Assembly: GCA_004335635.1 (NCBI GenBank)
Contig: QAXH01006051.1
Location: 2,465-16,038 of the forward strand
From: Chloromonas sp. AAM2
Taxonomy: Eukaryota; Chlorophyta; Chlorophyceae; Chlamydomonadales; Chlamydomonadaceae
Reading direction: 5' to 3'
Length of the DNA: 13,574 nt
Shown here piece after piece: positions 10,301-13,574 of this stretch. Positions within the stretch are counted from its first letter, which is position 1. Each line of letters starts with the position of its first letter. Below the pieces are notes generated by a model. It ran no database searches. It saw only the letters and a program-made list of their open reading frames with translations, and had not been told where the DNA came from. Made by a program: the position numbers and the translations under genes.

Positions 10301-10499
10301 GTTTGGCCAAGAGTTTTGCCCCTACTTTTGTTGTTTGACAAGTGTCGAATTGTTTGGCCAAGAGTTTTGCCCCTAATTTTGTTGTTAGACAAGTGTCGAA
10401 TTGTCAAAAAAAGAAGTTTGCCGGTTCTGGGACAAAACCTGGGAATATCGCCAGTGAATTTGTGAAGTGGCGCTTGCAAGGAGGGAGTGCACACCAGGA
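10147..10499 (+). repeat. 22-bp direct repeat pair
   Basis: AAGGAGGGAGTGCACACC followed by AGGA occurs identically at 10147-10168 and 10478-10499, with no clear similarity beyond. The two copies bracket the 51-bp tandem repeat and the left arm of the inverted repeat, so they may be part of the same mosaic. Confidence 0.85.
10301..10402 (+). repeat. 51-bp tandem duplication
   Basis: Two adjacent copies (10301-10351, 10352-10402) start GTTTGGCCAAGAGTTTTGCC and end ACAAGTGTCGAATT, with two visible differences. The array ends four bases before the left inverted-repeat arm. Confidence 0.92.
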
Positions 10500-11433
10500 A
10501 GCAAGTCCAACGCAAACATCAACTGTTTGCGCAAATTGCAAAAATTTCTCCTGTCAGCCACCGTGTCAGCACCAACCACCGTGTCAGCAAGGGGTGGTGA
10601 GGCCCTTGTGGCCATCACCCCACAGAACGCCTTCCGAAAGCATCCCGTTAGGCATATGAATGGACTGGATTGAAAGATTGTCAGGGTCAAGGTCAGTGTC
10701 AGCGCTAGTGAAGTGAAATGGCAACCCTCACAATGTCAACTGTTGATAGCGAATTCCAGTCATTTAAGCGGCATTTTTTGCCATATGACGTTTCTTCATG
10801 GCCCATTTAAAGGACATGCCACACTGAAGCGATCAACAGAAGTGGAACTGGCATACCAAACAGTGACATATCAAACTCTCTTGGTGCGAGCTGATGCTTT
10901 GCTCTTCCGCGGTCGCGGTCGCGGTCACGGTCAGAGCCCTGCGGTGTAAACGCACACAATAAGGCGACTGTGGCGAAATGAGCTGGCAGAATTGGGCTGC
11001 GACGGCGCGAGCTATGCGACGACGTTATTGCGACGCGCAACTTACCGTTGCCCACTCCTGGAAGCGTAGACCGCCGGGCAAAGAGGAAGAAGCAGCGAAG
11101 GGACATAGACATAAATACTACCAAAGACACACGGGAGCGTTACAGTGGTCACTTGTTGTTGTTGGTGGTGACAGGTCTGTTAGTGAGGATGAGACGCACG
11201 CGCCAGCAACCACAAAGCAAACGAGGCGACACAACGCTCGCATCAATCAAACGCATTGTACCGCCTCCACGAGTCACACACCAGGTCATCCATGAAGCAT
11301 TGGCGAACGATTTCCATACAGATTTCCTTACAGCAGTGCTGGCGATGACTTCCAGGACAGCAACTTGCATACACAGTCGTACCAGAACCAGTCACTCACA
11401 AGAATTGTCCCAGAACTGGCAAACTTCTTTTTT
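10406..11433. mobile_element. Candidate non-autonomous element bracketed by inverted repeats
   Basis: The left arm, 10406-10435 (A7 GAAGTTTGCC, then GTTCTGGGACAA), is the inverted counterpart of the right arm, 11404-11433, with one internal mismatch. They enclose about 1 kb with no transposase-like frame, some CpG-rich sequence and a short GGTCGC hexamer run near 10910. No target-site duplication is obvious outside the arms, so it may be two separate insertions in opposite orientation. A frame at 11048-11464 looks non-conserved. Confidence 0.4.
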
Positions 11434-11986
11434 GGCAGGTCAGAATCATGTCATCCAATTATAACGCCTGCCTATACTTGTATCAATTGCACTTGCCAAA
11501 GGCTCTGGGGGGTGACAAGCCTCAGCCGACTCAGAGATGTGCTTGGTAGTAGCGCTCTCATCATTGTCAACAATTCATGGACAAGCAGCGAAATATGCAT
11601 GCCATGCCATGCGGTTCAAACTAGCACTGCAAGCGGGAGGGCCTGCTGGCGCGTATGACTGTGGGCTGTTGTACGGGGATGACCCTTACTTGGGAGAACA
11701 GAGACAAAGAAGACTTATTACAGGAGTGTCCGGAAATATCAAGATCTCTTATAGACCGGCAAGGGGCTGGTCACACTAGTTACTAACGGTCGTAACTGTC
11801 AAGAAACAGCAAAGGAAGAAAGCATCGCGGAAGGCGAGAGCTGATACCGTTGCACTCCCCCCCGTCGAAGCACGGCTATGTCCTCATAGACGGAGGAAAG
11901 AGAAAAAAATGTATGCAGGTGACTAGCAGACAACAACAACACGGAAAAGCAAAGCAAAGAGAATGCTAAGCAAAGTTGCGTAAAGA
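11434..11986. other. No supportable gene
   Basis: A plus-strand frame ending at 11779 contains GGPAGAYDCGLLYGDDPYLG, which has some protein-like texture, but no family is recognised and no splice context supports it. From about 11800 the plus strand becomes rich in A and G (AAGCAAAGCAAAG words), up to the target-site duplication of the LTR element. Confidence 0.4.
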
Positions 11987-11991
11987 GACGT

Positions 11992-12140
11992 CGTAACGGG
12001 AACGCACGGAACCGGTACACAAGAACCCAAATTACATCCTACACGTCCGTGAGCTTTTTACGGCCGTGTTCGGCTGGACCCAATCTGTAAGCTCGTCATT
12101 ATCACATCCGTGGTTTTATGGGATTGTGCGGATCGTTACA
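11992..12140 (+). repeat. 5' LTR of the TRIM element
   Basis: This LTR matches the 3' LTR along its length with about five substitutions and one single-base gap. It also carries an extra 61 bases whose ends share TCCGTG (12046-12051 and 12107-12112). Its first base is C where the 3' copy has T. Confidence 0.82.
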
Positions 12141-12141
12141 T

Positions 12142-12157
12142 TGGTTTCGCAGCGAGG
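12142..12157 (+). promoter_or_regulatory. Candidate primer binding site
   Basis: TGGTTTCGCAGCGAGG starts one base after the 5' LTR. The initial TGG complements the universal CCA end of tRNAs. Which tRNA would prime is not known. Confidence 0.55.
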
Positions 12158-12301
12158 TATGGCGCAAGACTCTTGTCCTAGGTTCGATCCCCACACAACA
12201 CACCCAAGATTTGGTTTGGGCAGGGTATATGGGCCCCTCGCCGAATCTGCACAACTACGTGCTTACCAAAGCGGTGCACCAAAAACTGTGTGCCTGGCAC
12301 C

Positions 12302-12312
12302 TGGGGGGGAGG
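12302..12312 (+). promoter_or_regulatory. Candidate polypurine tract
   Basis: TGGGGGGGAGG ends two bases before the 3' LTR at 12315, the position where plus-strand priming occurs in LTR retroelements. Confidence 0.6.
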
Positions 12313-12314
12313 TA

Positions 12315-12403
12315 TGTAACGGGAACGCACGGCACCGGTACATAAGAACCCAAATTACATCCCTACACGTCCGTGGTTTGATGGAATTGTGCGGATCGTT
12401 ACA
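12315..12403 (+). repeat. 3' LTR of the TRIM element
   Basis: This is an 89-bp terminal repeat with intact TGTAACG...CGTTACA ends, followed directly by the GACGT duplication. Confidence 0.85.
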
Positions 12404-12426
12404 GACGTGACGATCGTGTGTTCATC

Positions 12427-12660
12427 ACAAGTGTCAAGCACGAGTGAATGCACTTGAAACAAAAGATAAGCAAGAGGTGTCAAGCACATGTGTCGAGCGC
12501 ATGACATGGCACGCACAAGTAAATGCACAAAGCAGTAATACTATGACAGTGCCAATCACAAGTGTCAAGCACGATGTGGCAAGCACGAGTGAATGCACGG
12601 CTGTAAGCAAAACAGATAAGCGGCTGTAACTCCAAGCTGTAAGTAAGCAGCAGCTGTAAC
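12427..12660 (+). repeat. Short degenerate repeats
   Basis: CACAAGTGTCAAGCACGA and its variants recur near 12427, 12476 and 12555, each followed by AAGTAAATGCAC- or GAGTGAATGCAC-like words. From 12600 the word GCTGTAA occurs four times in about 60 bases. The latter part overlaps the decayed tail of the retrotransposon polyprotein on the other strand. Confidence 0.65.
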
Positions 12661-12988
12661 CCTAAGCTGCACCTGAGCTGTGGCTGAGGCGGTCTTGCGC
12701 CTGTGCTTGGGCTTGGGCTTGGGCTGAGCGATGAAGTCACGCCAAAGGTTGTCGTATGCGCCCGGGAGAGATCAGCCTTGAGGTCCTTGACTGGACGCCA
12801 GATGGGCTTGTCCTCGTCCGCGAACTTGACTAGAATGGCCATGCGTGAGCCAGTACCTCGAACTGGAATGTGGCAGAGCGATGCCTGCAATCATAGGCTA
12901 GAGACTGTCGATTTTGAGCTTGACGTAGGCAGTCCTTGGCATGTTTGAGGTTGTCCTTGATTCGCTGGGCAGACACATCGACCCGACC
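12575..12988 (-). pseudogene. Decayed C-terminal end of a retrotransposon polyprotein
   Basis: Three consecutive minus-strand pieces in different frames read like one protein. From 12988 to about 12854 comes RVDVSAQRIKDNLKHAKDCL, then RQAQNRQ and a RHRSATFQFEV stretch. This is the pattern of the segment just after the integrase core in Ty3/gypsy elements (helix with K, R, Q, then 'F..GD.V'). From about 12861 comes GTGSRMAILVKFADED, then KPIWRPVKDLKADL, resembling the chromodomain-like tail. From about 12759 comes AYDNLWRDFIAQPKPKPKHR and a basic tail. The normal stretch between the first two pieces is missing and frames shift, so it is not functional. The family is recognised by eye only. Confidence 0.6.
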
Positions 12989-13195
12989 TTGGACACGGCC
13001 AGCTCTGCCGCCTGAGTGGTGTTCTGGTGCTGCGCTGCCTTGAGTTCAGCCGTGCGCTGCTCCAGCGCCTGCCGCAGCTCTGCCTCTCGGCCCGCCGTCG
13101 CCTCAAGCTGGGTGGCGGCGCTGCGCTGGGCCTGGGCCAGGCGCTCACGCCCCTCCACCACCTCACGCTCCAGACCCCGCTGGACTTCCACACAC
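12988..13195 (-). CDS. Coiled-coil exon of a partial gene continuing beyond the window
   Basis: The acceptor CATTGTTGTCCAG ends at 13196-13197. The exon encodes about 69 residues of uninterrupted charged helix with heptad-like spacing: CVEVQRGLEREVVEGRERL, then AQAQRSAATQLEATAGREA, then ELRQALEQRTAELKAAQ. This is typical of a long coiled coil and names no function. The 3' end may be the donor AAG|GTCGGG at 12987, or the frame may run on to a stop at 12898. The 5' part of the gene lies past 13574. The retrotransposon fragment starts exactly where this exon's coding character fades. Confidence 0.55.
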
Positions 13196-13574
13196 CTGGA
13201 CAACAATGCATAAGATACCGGCAATGGTGCATCAGAGATGGACTTGGACCTAGCTAAACCTCTGCATACCTGCCTGCGATGCTGCAATAGAAACAAGAGC
13301 CAAACCAATAGCAATAGCAGTGCTTCCGAGGAAGAATGGCTCCTTGACCACACAATCTACGCTAGTCCGTAACAATGCTGACTGACAAACACTGGAACGA
13401 CAGCAGGCATACTTGGGTTGCATCAGACTTGGGCACCTACTGTAACAGGACTAGGATGTTACCTGTCTGTTACAGCTATGTTTGACTAGCACGCCTGTCA
13501 TCTTCAATAGTTTGAACTTGACAAGCTGTTATCATGGCACAGCACGCATACTCATGACTTCCTCACAAGACTCT
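13196..13574. other. Probable intron sequence of the partial coiled-coil gene
   Basis: No long coding frame is convincing here. On the minus strand a strong acceptor (CTTGTTTCTATTGCAG) at 13282-13297 is followed 12 bases later by a donor-like GTATGC, giving a possible 12-nt microexon at 13270-13281. Confidence 0.35.

Larger units (their letters stand above)
11992..12403 (+). mobile_element. TRIM-type miniature LTR retrotransposon with target-site duplication
   Basis: Direct terminal repeats lie at 11992-12140 and 12315-12403. The 3' copy begins TGTAACG and ends CGTTACA, the inverted TG...CA termini expected of an LTR; the 5' copy begins CGTAACG. Flanking the pair is an exact 5-bp duplication, GACGT, at 11987-11991 and 12404-12408. 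One base after the 5' repeat comes TGGTTTCGCAGCGAGG, a primer-binding-site candidate (TGG pairs with a tRNA CCA end). Just before the 3' repeat is a purine run (GGGGGGGAGG). The internal part is only 174 bases and has no coding frame, so the element must have been moved by enzymes from another retrotransposon. Confidence 0.85.

Noticed and set aside
11048..11464. 138-codon plus-strand frame as a transposase or other gene
   Set aside because: It has no recognisable domain, its 3' end is the repeat arm itself, and its composition is not protein-like throughout.
12154..12200. A tRNA gene
   Set aside because: The B box is good, but the A-B spacing is too short, the T stem has mismatches, and no acceptor stem pairs. 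It lies inside the TRIM element.
12600..12660. Cluster of four TGTAA words on the plus strand as a polyadenylation region
   Set aside because: No plus-strand gene ends here, and the words belong to a short repeat overlapping the retroelement tail.

Overview
The window looks like nuclear DNA of a green alga, most likely of the Chlamydomonadales and perhaps close to Haematococcus (this placement is inference from style, not a database match). The grounds are short phase-0 GT-AG introns with polypyrimidine-CAG acceptors, a TGTAA polyadenylation-type signal after a stop codon, Ala/Gln/Ser-rich low-complexity protein, and many small dispersed and tandem repeats.

About 7.5 kb (1683 to 9136) is filled by one intron-rich gene on the minus strand. 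I could join ten exons in phase to give a protein of about 1,500 residues. It has an N-terminal membrane domain, a Gln-rich cytosolic linker, a module resembling the C-terminal region of plant and algal SBP-box (SPL) proteins, ankyrin repeats, and a C-terminal membrane domain. No SBP zinc finger is present. Exon 8 contains a puzzle: the frame that stays open and matches both splice phases loses the membrane segments in its middle third, and these reappear in another frame. Small tandem repeats sit in several of its introns.

The right third (about 9.1 to 13.57 kb) is repeat-rich and largely without genes. It holds a CpG-rich stretch, a 51-bp tandem duplication, an inverted pair of about 30 bp bracketing about 1 kb (a third copy lies near position 250), and a complete small LTR element of TRIM type at 11992 to 12403. 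That element has TG...CA-type termini, a primer-binding-site candidate, a purine tract and a 5-bp target duplication. Next come short degenerate repeats, and then the decayed end of a retrotransposon polyprotein on the minus strand. This lies directly against the last visible exon (coiled coil) of a second minus-strand gene whose 5' part is beyond the window.

The left 1.5 kb holds no gene that I can support. The two genes show no functional link. Everything was read by eye, so splice sites and domain names are predictions.
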